Positions 25,126 through 37,135 of a DNA stretch of 64,000 nucleotides are shown here, piece by piece (position 1 is the first letter of the stretch; every line of letters starts with the position of its first letter). The stretch lies in the NCBI GenBank assembly GCA_003508835.1, contig PUFA01000068.1, forward strand, positions 1,426,001 through 1,490,000, written 5' to 3'. The notes under the pieces are model-generated. The model saw only the letters and a program-made list of their open reading frames with translations. It searched no databases and was not told the origin of the DNA. The position numbers and the translations under genes were made by a program. Source of the DNA: Eonycteris spelaea (lineage: Eukaryota > Chordata > Mammalia > Chiroptera > Pteropodidae).

Positions 25126-25985
25126 CTTAGCCCCTCATCCTTGCCTTTCAGTGAACTCTCACATACCTCAAAGGGATAAGGCTTACCTCGGTACTTTTTT
25201 TTTTTTTCTCCAGGATCTTGGTCCCTTGAGTCCTGGCTGAAAGATAGTTTTCTGATAGCACAAATAGATTTTTTCAAAAAGGTTATTCAGCCTTTCTACT
25301 TGTTTTCAGAGGAAGTTTATCTAATTTATCCCAGCTAGAAGTGGAAATAGCTTTTCAGTTCTAATATGTGACTTACACTTTCACTCTATTTGGATTAATT
25401 ATTGGGCATGTGGCATCTAAATTTTTCAGGCTTTTAGGTTCTGACATTTGTCTGGCTTCTTATATAATGACTGTTTTTAAAACTTACCTCATGCCCAGAG
25501 CAGTTTTCAATTACTTACTGGTCTCCTACAGCTTGTAAGTGTTCATTGGTAAACTGCATCTGATAGATGTGAGAAGTTAACAATAAACTTGGTTTCGGTG
25601 GGTGTCATGGGGGATATTTTGTCAAGAAAAACAATGTTGCCTCAAAGTGAAATGTGAATTGAAGACAGTCCATTCTGCATTTATATACAGATATCAAGGT
25701 CTCTTGAGCATCTTGTAATAACTCTTTTCCTTGTGAGTAGAGAGACTATAACTTTCCTAATACTACAATGATGGTATTTTATCAGAAGATAAATATAATG
25801 GTATAAAGCAATTATTTGTTTACAGTTTCAGGAAGAAAAATAAAAAGAAAACAATTCCAGGGTGTGTTTGCAGTATGTGGGTATGTGTACAACAGAAATG
25901 AAAATAACTCTCCTCTTTACATTTCCATATACAAAGTCAGGTAGACTTGGATACAGATTCAGATCAAAGATCACATTAATAGGTT
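25126..25985. other. Unassigned intronic DNA
   Basis: Includes a T-run of 15 at about 25195-25209. Nothing else recognised. Confidence 0.4.
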
Positions 25986-25989
25986 GTAC

Positions 25990-26225
25990 TGATTCAGTTT
26001 GGTTTCTACATTTAGGTGGACTGAGTTCAAATCCTGTATATTTTTGGTGATTTAGTACTTTTCAAGTCAATGTTTCCTTCACGTGAAAATGTGAAAGATG
26101 TTTAAAAAAAAAATATCTTTCAGGATTATACTCTATATAATACCTGAGAGAAAGGAAGCATCTTTGTAAAGTGCTTAGAATGACGCCTGGCAGACAGCAA
26201 ACCCTAAATACCACTGTTAGTTAGC
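25990..26225 (+). mobile_element. MIR SINE, sense
   Basis: GGACTGAGTTCAAATCCTG (tRNA-like B-box area), then GTAAAGTGCTTAGAATGACG and GCCTGGCAGACAGCAAACCC at the 3' end. Confidence 0.7.
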
Positions 26226-27076
26226 ACTTTGTAAGTTCTTATTTGCTGAGCTTTAATGCTGAAGTGTGGGCAGGGAATGAGTATTCTTCTCTTTATTCCT
26301 CATATGTAGCACTCCGCAGAGAAATTGGCATATGCAATGTTTTCCTAAATGAAAGATTTTGCTAAATGAAAGATTTGTGTCAAATAGTGCAGGAAAGTTG
26401 AGGAAAGTATGAGGAATATATATTAGATCAGAAATTATGAAGTCCCTGGTGAATTGTTATAAAAAATAAGGGACGAAAACAAATTGGTAGTGGTGGTGGT
26501 GGTGGGTATTATATTCATCACTGTCATCATGAAGTTGGCCTTATTCTTAGAATTTAATAGATATTCAAAAAATAATTATTGACTACTTGAGTGAACATTG
26601 TGTTTAGCTTACCAGCATCACAAAAGAAATTAGTCCAATTCAGCAAAAGAAGGGTTTGGAGACTGAAAACTGGAAGGTTATCCTAAGCAAGGAAGCTTCA
26701 TGAGAAAACATTTAAAAAGTTATGTAAAGCTATAGATACAATAGCCTACTCATAACGTGCTTCCTTTATTTAACTGAATCATTTAGCTTATTATATTGCA
26801 CATTTTATGCAGTTGCCTCAAATTTTGCATTTCTCCAAATGACTGTAATGTGCCAAGAGAAACAATTGATTGTGTAATTTACAAAATAATCTATTTATGC
26901 AGATTTTTCTCAGCTTCTTCTCTGTGAAGAATGTGTATGGTAAGGAAACATTCGTGGAGAGATAAGACTTTAATCCAGAAGGGAGAATTCCTGACATCCA
27001 AGAGCCTACATCAAGGCAGGATGGATGTTACATCTGTTCTGATGTTTAATACTGTCCGTCATTTTCTAAAATCCTC
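26226..27076. other. Unassigned AT-rich intronic DNA
   Basis: Contains a (GGT)n run at about 26489-26505 and a 17-base near-tandem CTAAATGAAAGATTT at about 26346-26380. Nothing else. Confidence 0.45.
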
Positions 27077-27204
27077 AAATCTTTGAGAGTCAGTCTACAT
27101 GAACCAAATTCAAAATTAGGTCAGACCTCTTATGACTGTATTCCTTCCCACATTAGCATGTTTGGCCTTCCAAAGTGAGGAAATATAGAAGAGGGTAGGG
27201 AGTT
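27077..27204 (+). repeat. Inverted repeat, left arm
   Basis: This stretch matches the reverse complement of 29262-29390. From AGTCAGTCTA to the shared ATATAGAAGAG end, about 104 bases agree at roughly 90% by eye with one small indel. It lies directly against the left edge of an antisense MLT1 LTR. Family unknown. Confidence 0.85.
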
Positions 27205-27715
27205 GGTAATAACTTTCTATTGATGGGTAGTGAATTGCCACAAATTTAGCAGCTTCAATATTCTTTTATTATTTGATACTTTCTGGAGGTCAGGAGTCTA
27301 TGTATGGCATAAGCAGGTTCACCACTCAGGGTAAAAAAGGCTGAAATCACCTGTTAGGGAGCTTCATTCCTTGATGGAGGTGTTGTGAAAGAACCTGCTT
27401 CCACGCACATTCAAGTTTTCGGCTGAATTCAGTTCCTTTAGGATATGGGCCTGAGTCCTAGTTTCTTTGTTGGTTGTTAGCCCGGGGTCATCCTCAGGTC
27501 CTAGAGACCACCTGCTTTCCTTTACACAAAGCCATCAGTGGAGCTCCTCCTCCAGCTCTCTCTCCTGGTAAATCCATCTCAAATCCTCTCTTTGTCGAGG
27601 AAGAACAGTCCCTTTTCAGGGATCACCTGATTAGGTTATAAATGCTAAGGATAACGTCCTTATTTTATGGTTGATTTATTTGGGTCCTTAATTATATCTT
27701 GAAAATTCCTTCATA
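27205..27715 (-). mobile_element. MLT1-type MaLR LTR, antisense
   Basis: TTTCTATTGATGGGTAGTG, GAATTGCCACAAATTTAGC, GAGGTCAGGAGTCTATG, AAGGCTGAAATCACC, GAATTCAGTTCCTTTAGG, TTGTTAGCCCGGGGTC, GATCACCTGATTAGG, TTTGGGTCCTTAATTATATC are in antisense MLT1 order. Solitary, decayed LTR; no adjacent internal region seen. Confidence 0.75.
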
Positions 27716-27938
27716 GTAGCACCTATCTAGACTAGTGTTTATTTGAAAAAGTAGAAGGTGTGTGTACATCAAAAAGTAGGAATCTTAGATGCCATGTTAG
27801 AATTCTACCTCTACCATCCCAGGCCTGCACTCTGCTCCCTGTCCTATATTGTATGCCCCTTCAATACGATACCCCTTAGGAAACATTTCTCAGTGCTATC
27901 ATCACCGTGTCATTACTTTGGAGTCTCTGTTAAGTATG
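27716..27938. other. Unassigned intronic DNA
   Basis: Short unassigned gap carrying an in-frame stretch to 28048 without splice context. Confidence 0.4.
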
Positions 27939-27939
27939 G

Positions 27940-28165
27940 AAGGCACTGGAGTTTTAGAACTAGAAAGATTTGGGTAAAAAATCTCCTCTCTATTTGCTGT
28001 GGGATTTTGAGTAGATTACTTAATCCCTCGGTGCCTCAGTTTCCTTAATGTTTAAAACTGGGCTAGTAATAATTACCTCTATGGCTGCAAGAGAATTGAA
28101 AAAAATTGATACAATGACAATCACCTGTCCTATGTTAGACACATAGCAAACTTTAGGTTCCTGAC
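27940..28165 (+). mobile_element. MIR SINE, sense
   Basis: GTAGATTACTTAATCCCTCG, GTGCCTCAGTTTCCTTAATG, AAACTGGGCTAGTAATAATT and ACCTCTATGGCTGCAAG follow the MIR core. Confidence 0.8.
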
Positions 28166-28848
28166 TTTTCATCCTTCTTTCGAATGTTCTGACATAGCTC
28201 CTCCAGTCCACATCTACTTATATATAAAGCTTTGGAAACTGGAAAAACTAAGATTTACAAACCTTAATGATAACTTAATTTTCAGTAAATAACTTAACCA
28301 TTTTCTCAAAAATTCTATATTGTGCTTTCTTTTGGAATTAAATAATTCACTAGTGTTGACTGGTATATATTCATTAGAACAATATCCTTCCTTGCTTTTT
28401 ACTATTATTTAGAGATTCTAAGACCTCCTACTCTCCTGGGGGGGGGGGGAGGCGGGGAAGGAATATTAAGTGAAGACAGCCAAGTAGTCAGTAGACTCCC
28501 ACCGTTAGAAAAAAAATCCCAAAATATCTGTTAAAATGCTATTGGTAAGAGGTTTGGCAGGATGATGATTACATGTGGTGTAGAACAGCAGTTTCCATAA
28601 TAATTATGTGGGCTGTGAACAGATTTAAAAAAAAAAAATGCTGGGATGCAGCCTAGTGAATGTTCTCATTAACCTCAATAGCACCAGGTAGAGAATGGAG
28701 AGGACCATTTTGGAGGAGGAATCAATTCAGTCTTTCAGTCATTTTATAAGGCACATCTGACACCATTGATTTCTTAATTATAAATTAATATATGCATTTA
28801 TCTGAAAAGAATCCTCTATAATTTGAAGTTTGCCTTTTAAAGTCTAAT
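28166..28848. other. Unassigned DNA with a G-run
   Basis: A run of 12 G at 28438-28449 followed by GG, GGGG. The rest is AT-rich and unrecognised. Confidence 0.5.
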
Positions 28849-28849
28849 T

Positions 28850-29460
28850 TTCTAACAAGTTATATTAACTGTTTCTTGAGTGCTTACTATCTGCTAGACA
28901 TTATAATAAACATAAGGATGAGGAAATATCCAAAACATAAAATTTATGGTCTACTTGGAGAAAGCAGAAATAAATGTATCTAACTTTAATACAATGACAA
29001 ATACAAAACCAAAAGCATCATAATGTTACCTGTATGAGAGAAGAAATATTGTCTTCTTGTTTACCACTATACTGCCACATTTATAATATTAGTTACCCAA
29101 TACTTGTTCAGTTTATGAAGGAATAAATGCCACAGTATTTTGGAAGCAGAGAAGAGAGAACTGTTGAGCCCAGGGGAGCTTAAGAAAGGTTTTCGTAAGG
29201 TATATTCAAGCTCAGTCTGTCTGCTTGATGGATAAATTTGATTTTATCAAATCAAAAGACTCCCCACCTCTCTTCTATATTTCCTCACTTTGGAAGGCCA
29301 AACATATTAGTGTGGGAAGGAATAGCTGTAGGAGGTCTGACCTAATTTTGAATTTGGTTTGTATAGACTGACTTCCAAAGAAGGTGAAAGGATGGCACTC
29401 TGTGCAGAGGGAATACCACACTCAAAGGCTCGGAGGTGTGAAAGTGTGATAAAAATCTGA
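28850..29460 (-). mobile_element. L2 LINE, antisense, with an insertion
   Basis: TTCTTGAGTGCTTACTATC, GCTAGACATTATAATAAAC at the left are the reversed L2 end. GCTTAAGAAAGGTTTTCG and then, after 29380, GATGGCACTCTGTGCAGAGG and CAAAGGCTCGGAGGTGTG are internal. About 29240-29380 is foreign to the L2 and holds the right inverted-repeat arm. Confidence 0.6.
29262..29390 (-). repeat. Inverted repeat, right arm
   Basis: Reverse complement of the 27.1 kb arm. It interrupts an antisense L2. Inside, CTTTGGAAG at 29288-29296 and its complement CTTCCAAAG at 29372-29380 form 9-bp inverted ends. No target-site duplication is evident. Confidence 0.85.
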
Positions 29461-30105
29461 GAAATAAGAATCAAGGTGTTACATCTCCCATTCACAACAT
29501 GTGTGTGGTTAGTGTCAGCAGCACCAGTCCCATCATGATAAGCAGGACTAAAAATTTCAGTAAGCCAGAATACTGTGTGCCTGGAACACCCATGACACTC
29601 CCTTCCAAACCCTCCCCACAACCTATCCCCACCCCGCTCACATCTACTGAGACAAAGTTAATGACTGTAGGAGCAGTCATTCTGATGGCTACATTTTCAG
29701 TCTGGGATTGCTCCTTTTGAAACAGACTTTGAGGGGATCTATTTATATTATTTGCCCATGGCAGATACCTCCCCAAGAACACTGTGGAGTTATGCTAAAT
29801 AATTGTGTTGCCATTGAGAGTTCAACTAATGAAATCTTAGTCATTATTTGTGATTAGCCTACCATGGAAATAAATCATAAGATTGTAGATCTAAGACTAA
29901 GAGTTTAGAAATACCCAGAATTGAGGTGATCGGGAATAATCTCAGGGAGGCAGGGCAGAAATGTGATTTTCAGTATGTAATGATTCAGTGACTGGAAACC
30001 TAATGAATTGTACTTTCTGTGGAAAGATCGAGTACAAAGGAAAGACGTTCAGTCTGTAGAATAAATGAAACTTCCAATGGGCTGGAAGTAGGCAATGCCC
30101 TTTCA
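29461..30105. other. Unassigned intronic DNA
   Basis: Overlapping frames of 73-104 codons on both strands at 29307-29782 reflect a GC-richer patch; no protein family or splice sites recognised. Confidence 0.45.
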
Positions 30106-30109
30106 AGCA

Positions 30110-30240
30110 GGTCGTGCCTAATGGACTATTGGCTCCTTGAGGGCATATACTGGAACCTACCACAGTGTCTGTGAAATTTGAATGCACAGAGGAGGTATTC
30201 ACAATACTTATAGAATTAATGAATTAAAGTGAATAGAACA
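30110..30240 (+). mobile_element. L2 LINE 3' end, sense
   Basis: ATTGGCTCCTTGAGGGCATA, CCTACCACAGTGTCTGTG, GAGGTATTCACAATAC, ATTAATGAATTAAAG follow the L2 terminus. Confidence 0.7.
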
Positions 30241-31045
30241 CGAGACACTGTTATTAAAGGATCACCCAATGCAATTTTCCATGCTACATATATTTTTCTG
30301 TTTTCTATAGCAGTAACTTAAAACACATATTAATAGGCAATGAGAAAAGGAAGGAAAGATTATATTGTATGCATTGTACAGATTTCTATTTTCATAAGGG
30401 AGACAAGTTTTAAGTGATCTACCACTTTATACTAATATTCAATAATTCATACACCGTTTTTCTTCATAATTTTCTGAGTTCTTTTTATTTCTGATAAGAT
30501 GTGGCCCTCAGAGGCTTCAAATTCCAGAAACATAATTTGATATTAAATATATTGATTGTAAATCCTGCAGCAATTATTATATAACTATAACCATTGCTAT
30601 GCTTTATATATCAACAATTTAATATAATGAATGATAAAAATAATTCTAAAGTTAAAAAATATTTATAGGATATGATGATAAGAGTATCAGGTCTTTACAG
30701 TTCTATAATTTTTATTCTAATTTTTTGAGTGCCTACAGTTATTATTCAGCATACAAAACCATAAATAATACAATAGGGTGAATTAATCTGGTGCTGGAAC
30801 CATATATAAGAAGATTGTTAATTTGAATATTTTTAATATTCAGTTGTATATAGAGAGAATAGATAGAAATCCAGGAGAAAAGAAAATGCTAGAGAGCATG
30901 TAAAGGGGAATCTCATCATCACACACATCCAATCTCTATTTCATATTTCTTATTTTGTTCACCCTAAACTGGTTCTCTTCCTATATTTTACAACCTAGGA
31001 ACATGGAGCTACAATATCACTTACAATATTTACTGGTCTTTCCCC
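30241..31045. other. Unassigned AT-rich intronic DNA
   Basis: No feature recognised. Confidence 0.45.
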
Positions 31046-31750
31046 ATAGACGTCCTTCTTATCCCCTATTCTCCACAAATACAGTCTTAGGGATTCTTAG
31101 AATTCCTTACAAATAAGGCCCTTCACCTCCACTGTTACTGCTATAATTCAGTCTAGCATAGGTTTCCTTGACCAGCACAACACATTAACTTAATTCTCTA
31201 ACACTCATCTACAACCACTCTGATCTACCACTCATACTGTTACCACAGTTCATCCATTCTCATCTCTCTTTATATCATTTCCCACCTGAGAAGCCACTAC
31301 TAGCTCCCCATTACCTGAATGATGAAATCGAAGACTTTGGGATGGTACAAAGACCATTCACAGTTGGTCTTTCTCAGCTTGCTTTCTCATTACTTCACTA
31401 TACTCTATCCTCTGCACTCTCCATGGCTTCATTGCTTAATATTCACTATTCCCTGATTCACACATGCCTTCTCATTATCTAGAACATTTCAAAATACTAT
31501 TATTGCTCCATTATCCACATTTTTCAAACTCAATTCAAATTTATCTTTCTACGAAGAGTGAGTCACTTACTGATCTCTCCCAGTGTATTTGGTTCACATA
31601 TACAACAAAGCTCGCTTGTATGTGGTCATTTATTTCTATGTCTGTGTTCCTCTCTCATTCTTCCTCTAGACTGTGAGCTCCTGGAGTAGACTGTCAAAAC
31701 CTATTTAACTTACATTCAATACTATTTCAACCCATAGTAAATGCAGTAGA
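31046..31750 (+). mobile_element. L2 LINE, sense, 3' fragment
   Basis: AGAAGCCACTACTAGCTCCC, GATGAAATCGAAGACTTTGG, CTCTGCACTCTCCATGGC, CACACATGCCTTCTCATTATC, CTCTAGACTGTGAGCTCCTG and CCATAGTAAATGCAG are collinear L2 motifs. Confidence 0.75.
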
Positions 31751-31759
31751 TTACATTTT

Positions 31760-32110
31760 TTCTTCACAATATTTACAAATATTACCTGTGGGAACAATCA
31801 TACATACCAGTCCCATTCAAGTCAGGTTTGGCTATATGACTTGCTTTGGTCAGTGAGATGTGTCACTTCTAAGCAGAACACTTAAGAACCACTGCATGGT
31901 TCTATTATGCTCTGTTTCTCCCTTCTACAAGACAGGCCATGTCCCAGAAGTAAATTGCTCTTTCAGACTATGTCTCAGAATGAAGGTGACATGAAGAACA
32001 GTTATAGGCCTTTTGCAGTGAACCTAAAAACTGAGCAATAAATAAACTTTTGTTCTAAATCATTGAGCTATTGGCACTGCTTATTGCCACACAATAAGCT
32101 AGTCTAAGAT
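31760..32110 (+). mobile_element. LTR-like repeat, sense, family uncertain
   Basis: TTGGTCAGTGAGATGTGTCAC, CTTCTAAGCAGAACACTTAAG, AACCACTGCATGGTTC, GTCCCAGAAG, AATAAATAAACTTTTGTTC and CATTGAGCTATTGGCACTGC resemble the end of an ERVL/MaLR-like LTR. Name not assigned. Confidence 0.5.
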
Positions 32111-33264
32111 AGGTACATATTTAATAAATATGGAAGAAAATAAGGAAAGTTATAAAAATATAGAAGATGACAGAAGAATTCCAGAGCCAATTAGAATTTT
32201 GTGCTAAACAATAGCCTTCTACTGAAAACAGATAAGAATCAAACTTTTATGATTTGCTAATTAAAAAAAAAAATGGGAATTGGGGTTTGAGAGGAGAAAG
32301 GGGGAAAGGTAGATTGTAGGAGTATATATTTTAGTAATGAAGGTGCTAGATGAGCATGTCCTTAAGATGTCTGCAGGGAAGATTTAAAGGAATCTATGGT
32401 ATCTACTGAGGAGGTGTTTTGAGAATGCGTATATAGCGAAGATTCCTCTTTTAGTTAAACCAGCCTCAGGAAGTTAAAAATATTTTTTCCTTTTTTAAAT
32501 GTCCAAGTTGCCCTCTTTCTAAAGAAAGAATGGTTTCCTTAAGAAAGGATATCCAAATTAAGAATATATATGTACAATCAATTCTTGTTATTCACAGTAG
32601 TTATGTTGTATAAACATGTGCCAAACAGTTAATTAGTGAATACAGACCATTGCTCCTACAGGAAATATAGGTTTAAATTGTCCTGAGTTTCTAGTCACAA
32701 CATTTTCATCAATAGTCAAAACATAATCTTGCTTTATGTTGTGTTCCTCTCTAAAGATGCCTTATTTCACAATATTGTTGATTCATTAATATTAAACTGA
32801 CAGATAATATCACTTTACCCAAGCCTGAATTCAGCCATTTAACATATGTATTTTCTATATAAGGTATATCACAGCCTTTCTGCACTTGGGAACTCTAAAA
32901 TAAACATCAGCACTGCACTTGAGGGTTATTTTAAACAAAAAAGTCAATACACACACACACACAGCTTGGCACTAAGTAGACCATGAAAAAGACACTTGAA
33001 AGCTATAACAAGAAAGCAGAGGGTTGCCTTGTTCAGTCTCAGCTGGGAACATACATATCAGGAGACACATTTTTTGTACTTTGTGCATGTCTGCAAATGA
33101 CTGCAAAAGTGCCACGAGTATTGATTTGGGGCTGCAAATAAATTTTGGCCACTAAGTGAATCTGCAAACACAGAAGGATCCACTCATTATCAAAGATTTG
33201 AAAAGAAAATAATGAAATGGATTATGAGAAGATAGATAAAATGTCAAGCAATGAGAAGAGAAAA
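32111..33264. other. Unassigned AT-rich intronic DNA
   Basis: Short (CA)n at 32946-32962. Nothing else recognised. Confidence 0.45.
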
Positions 33265-33265
33265 A

Positions 33266-33365
33266 TTGGATGGATGGATGGATCGATGGATGGATTGATG
33301 GGCAGACGGATGGATGGACAGATGGATGGACGGACAGATAGCTGGGTAGCCAGATAGATAGATAC
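33266..33365 (+). repeat. (GGAT)n tetranucleotide repeat
   Basis: About 100 bases of GGAT units with GGAC and GATA variants. On the minus strand it yields a spurious frame rich in Ile-His-Pro-Ser repeats. Confidence 0.95.
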
Positions 33366-33369
33366 AAAA

Positions 33370-34940
33370 TCTAATTAAGTACCTTAAATATGGTACCTTT
33401 CCAGCTTGTGTCTTTATCTTCCTTTCTCCTTTTTTTCCTGATTTGGTAAAGTATATGTCACTCAAAGGCATTAAAGTAATGCCAGAATCTTGACAGTCTC
33501 TCTCAAGGTACTAGAAAGCATTAGATAGTAGAAAAGAAGCTCAAGTTTTTCATTTTACTATTATTCCATACTTAGATATACCCTATCATCTTAACTCAAA
33601 TCTTAAAAGCACATTTTTTATGAAAATGTTAATATTTAATAATCCAGATTCAATACAGGACCCTCTAACTTTGCCAGCATGGAATGAACTTTCTCAAGAT
33701 TTGCATAGCAGATGGGCCCCAATGAGTTTAAATAGAATAACCCTGTTTTGTCACAGAGATGTTAGAATTTTCTGATTACACACAAACTCCTTTATGGTTT
33801 TTATTTTGCCGTTGAATGAAAACACATGGACCAGAAATATTTTAAACTCACAACTCTAACTTACAGGCTACTAATAAAACATCATCTCCAGCTAAATTCT
33901 TAAGCATAGAGAAGAGATTTATATCTTAACAACAACAACAACAAAGAACATGATAAGAGATGGGGAAATTAACATTCTGATTGTGACACATTTTTTATGG
34001 AAATATTACCTTCAAAAAAGTTTATCAAGACAGGCTTTTACAATCCCCATTAAACTCAATGAATGAATTGTGAAGAGTAAATTGGACCCATTATAATCTT
34101 ACATTTCTTATGTAATATTCATAGTCATAGCATTATATAAGAGCAAGCTAGCATTAACAAAAGGAGAGATTTAAATTCTCTTCCTTGGAGAATGGTTGCT
34201 TGACAAACAGAGCTTCCTGTCCCATTTGCAGCACGCCCATGCATCTCCTCAAGTACCAATGAGACCTGCACTCTCGTATCAATGATATAATAAACCCTCC
34301 AAAACAGAGGGAGAAAATGAGGCAAACAAGCCCACTTCATTTCACCTTGTCAGCTTTAAATAAGATCTTCTGCAGCTGAAAATGAGAAACTTGAGGAAAA
34401 ATAATGTGTGAAGTAACAAAATTCAACACTGGAGCAAAATATATTGCATTATTATTTTTTTTCTGATCTGCCACAAAAGTTTTTGAAATTTCACCACAGA
34501 TAATTTTTAATGAAATGCCTTTTTGTCAAGGAGGACTTAGAGGAAGAAATGGTTTACTTTGTTTATTTTTTCCATCTTCTACCCACTGGGGCCTTAGGAA
34601 ATTTTTGAAGTTGTCTCAAGCCTCTATGATATTTTGATGAGTAATCTATGACCCTTTGGAACAACTTTGATTATCAATTTTTAAGTCAGAGTTGATATAG
34701 CAGAGCATGCTGAAAAAAACTAAATGCTTTTTCATTTATATTAATTACTTACATAATAGTTTTCCTGGCACTGATTTTATTTGCCAAATATTGAAGCATG
34801 CACTCTACCTACAAAAATAAAGTATAAAGGACAAAAATGCATTTGAAGGGTGAGTTTAAAAAATTAACATTCTGATAAGTAGAAATATCTGAATATTGCT
34901 GAAGTAAACAATGACCATTAATGTAAATCCTTTCCTTATC
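33370..34940. other. Unassigned AT-rich intronic DNA
   Basis: Short (AAC)n at 33930-33944. No exon, RNA gene or repeat family recognised. Confidence 0.45.
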
Positions 34941-34944
34941 CTTA

Positions 34945-35026
34945 CCCCCCTGCCGCTCCCCCCCCACCCTGTGTCCACTACCTGCCTTCCCCCCCCCCGC
35001 CCCACCCCTCACCCGCCCCCAAACCC
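34945..35026 (+). repeat. C-rich low-complexity tract
   Basis: At least seven C-runs of 3 to 10 in about 80 bases, giving G-quadruplex potential on the minus strand and i-motif potential on the plus strand. Confidence 0.85.
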
Positions 35027-35029
35027 AGA

Positions 35030-35598
35030 TATCGCTAATTTTCTGCTTTGCATTCAGGAGGCTTCTTTCTGTTCTTCCCCTCAACCCCTCCATATCCCTA
35101 CTCTTTACCCTTTGGCGTTACTTGTTTTCATTGTTGAATTTTCCCTTGACTTTCTTTATCTTTCCTGAAAGAGCACTTGTGCCTCTTCAAAGGAAGGACT
35201 GCACCATTGGCTCCCAGCAGAGACATGGCCCATGTTGTACATATTACAGTGGGAAAGAGGATGGGAAAAGTTAGTGCCTTTTTTCTTGAATGCCATAAGG
35301 TGTGACCAAATTTGATAGAAACATCATTTCATGTCTATTATTTCCAATGTTGTGTCTGATGCATTTTCAAATAAGCCTAGAATACTTTTCCTTACTCTGT
35401 TGTATTCAGACCATTGCAATGAGAAATCTCTAACTTCACTTCTTTTATTTTAAAATACCTAGATTACATTGAGTGATCAGTGCAGAGAATGATAGCAATG
35501 TTGAGGAGTATGATCCCTGGCACCATTCTTGATTGCACATTTTTAAGAAGCTCTTTCAGTCACTCTAAAATGTAATTTTATATGTGTATTTTGAATGC
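35030..35598. other. Unassigned intronic DNA
   Basis: Nothing recognised. Confidence 0.4.
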
Positions 35599-35599
35599 A

Positions 35600-35810
35600 T
35601 TAGAGTAGCACAGGATAAGAAAGAGCATATAGACTACGGACTACACACACTTCAGTTTGAGGATCTGACAAATCAATATTTAATAGGATGATCATAATCA
35701 GCAAGTTTTTTTAACCTCTCTGTAATTCACTTGTAAAATGTAAAAAAAAAAAAATGTCATAGTGTTTTAAGGATGGTTAAATGTATAGATATGTTTTAGA
35801 AGTTTTAATT
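35600..35810 (+). mobile_element. MIR SINE, sense, decayed
   Basis: AAGAGCATATAGACTACGG, TTAACCTCTCTGTAATTCAC, TTGTAAAATG with an A-run, then GTTTTAAGGATGGTTAAATG. Confidence 0.65.
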
Positions 35811-36465
<655 letters not shown>

Positions 36466-36944
36466 TAAAGTGGATGAGGCTAAGGCTTCAATTTAAGTAA
36501 AGTGTGTCCTGGGGATCGTGGCTGTAATATGTTAGAGAAGAGGATTCTTACATAAACAGGATGAGTATTAGTACTTATAGTGATAGGTTTTATTCTCACT
36601 AAGAAAAAGATATCAGAACAGTGTTCACTCTATTTGAGATTTAAAATGATTAGATTATTTATATTATTTCAAAAAATGGGCACTATGCTAAAAGGCAATG
36701 CAAGCTCCAGAGTGGAGTTATTCTTGATATCTTTTAAGGCAACTACATTCTGCTTGTTTTGATTATCTGTAGTAGCAAAGTGTGAGGCACATTAGTAAGG
36801 GTTTTATATGTATCTGAAGAATGAACAAGTGAACGTTGGAGGGCAGAGCCAATCACTACTTGCACCAATAAACCATAAAATAGTAACAGGAATGTGCTAT
36901 GTATAACTATGATGTTTCAGGATATATAACCTTAACAGAGCCAT

Positions 36945-37135
36945 TCATTCAATCATTCAACAAATACTTATACCAAATATTGCTTTAGTTGTAAGGGTGG
37001 CAAGATTAAGAAAACTAGTTTCTGCCTTCAAGGGGTTTTGTGTCTATGAGCAGAGATAGTCATGCCAATGAAAATTGCAATTCAACATTGTCAGTGCTTT
37101 AATGGTGAGACAGAAGTTTGGTTATTATTATTTGT
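36945..37135 (-). mobile_element. L2 LINE 3' end, antisense
   Basis: TTCAATCATTCAACAAATAC, TTGCTTTAGTTGTAAGG, TTTCTGCCTTCAAGGGG, GTCAGTGCTTTAATGG follow the reversed L2 terminus. Confidence 0.75.

Noticed and set aside
29307..29782. Three overlapping frames (73-104 codons) that could suggest an antisense gene
   Set aside because: They cover an L2 fragment and the inverted-repeat arm, conflict with each other, and show no conserved motif.
33152..33471. Minus-strand frames with repeated Ile-His-Pro-Ser
   Set aside because: They are translations of a (GGAT)n microsatellite.
36580..36762. 60-codon frame just after the GRM5 exon as an alternative exon
   Set aside because: No convincing acceptor or donor bounds it, and the sequence does not match any part of mGlu5 that I know.
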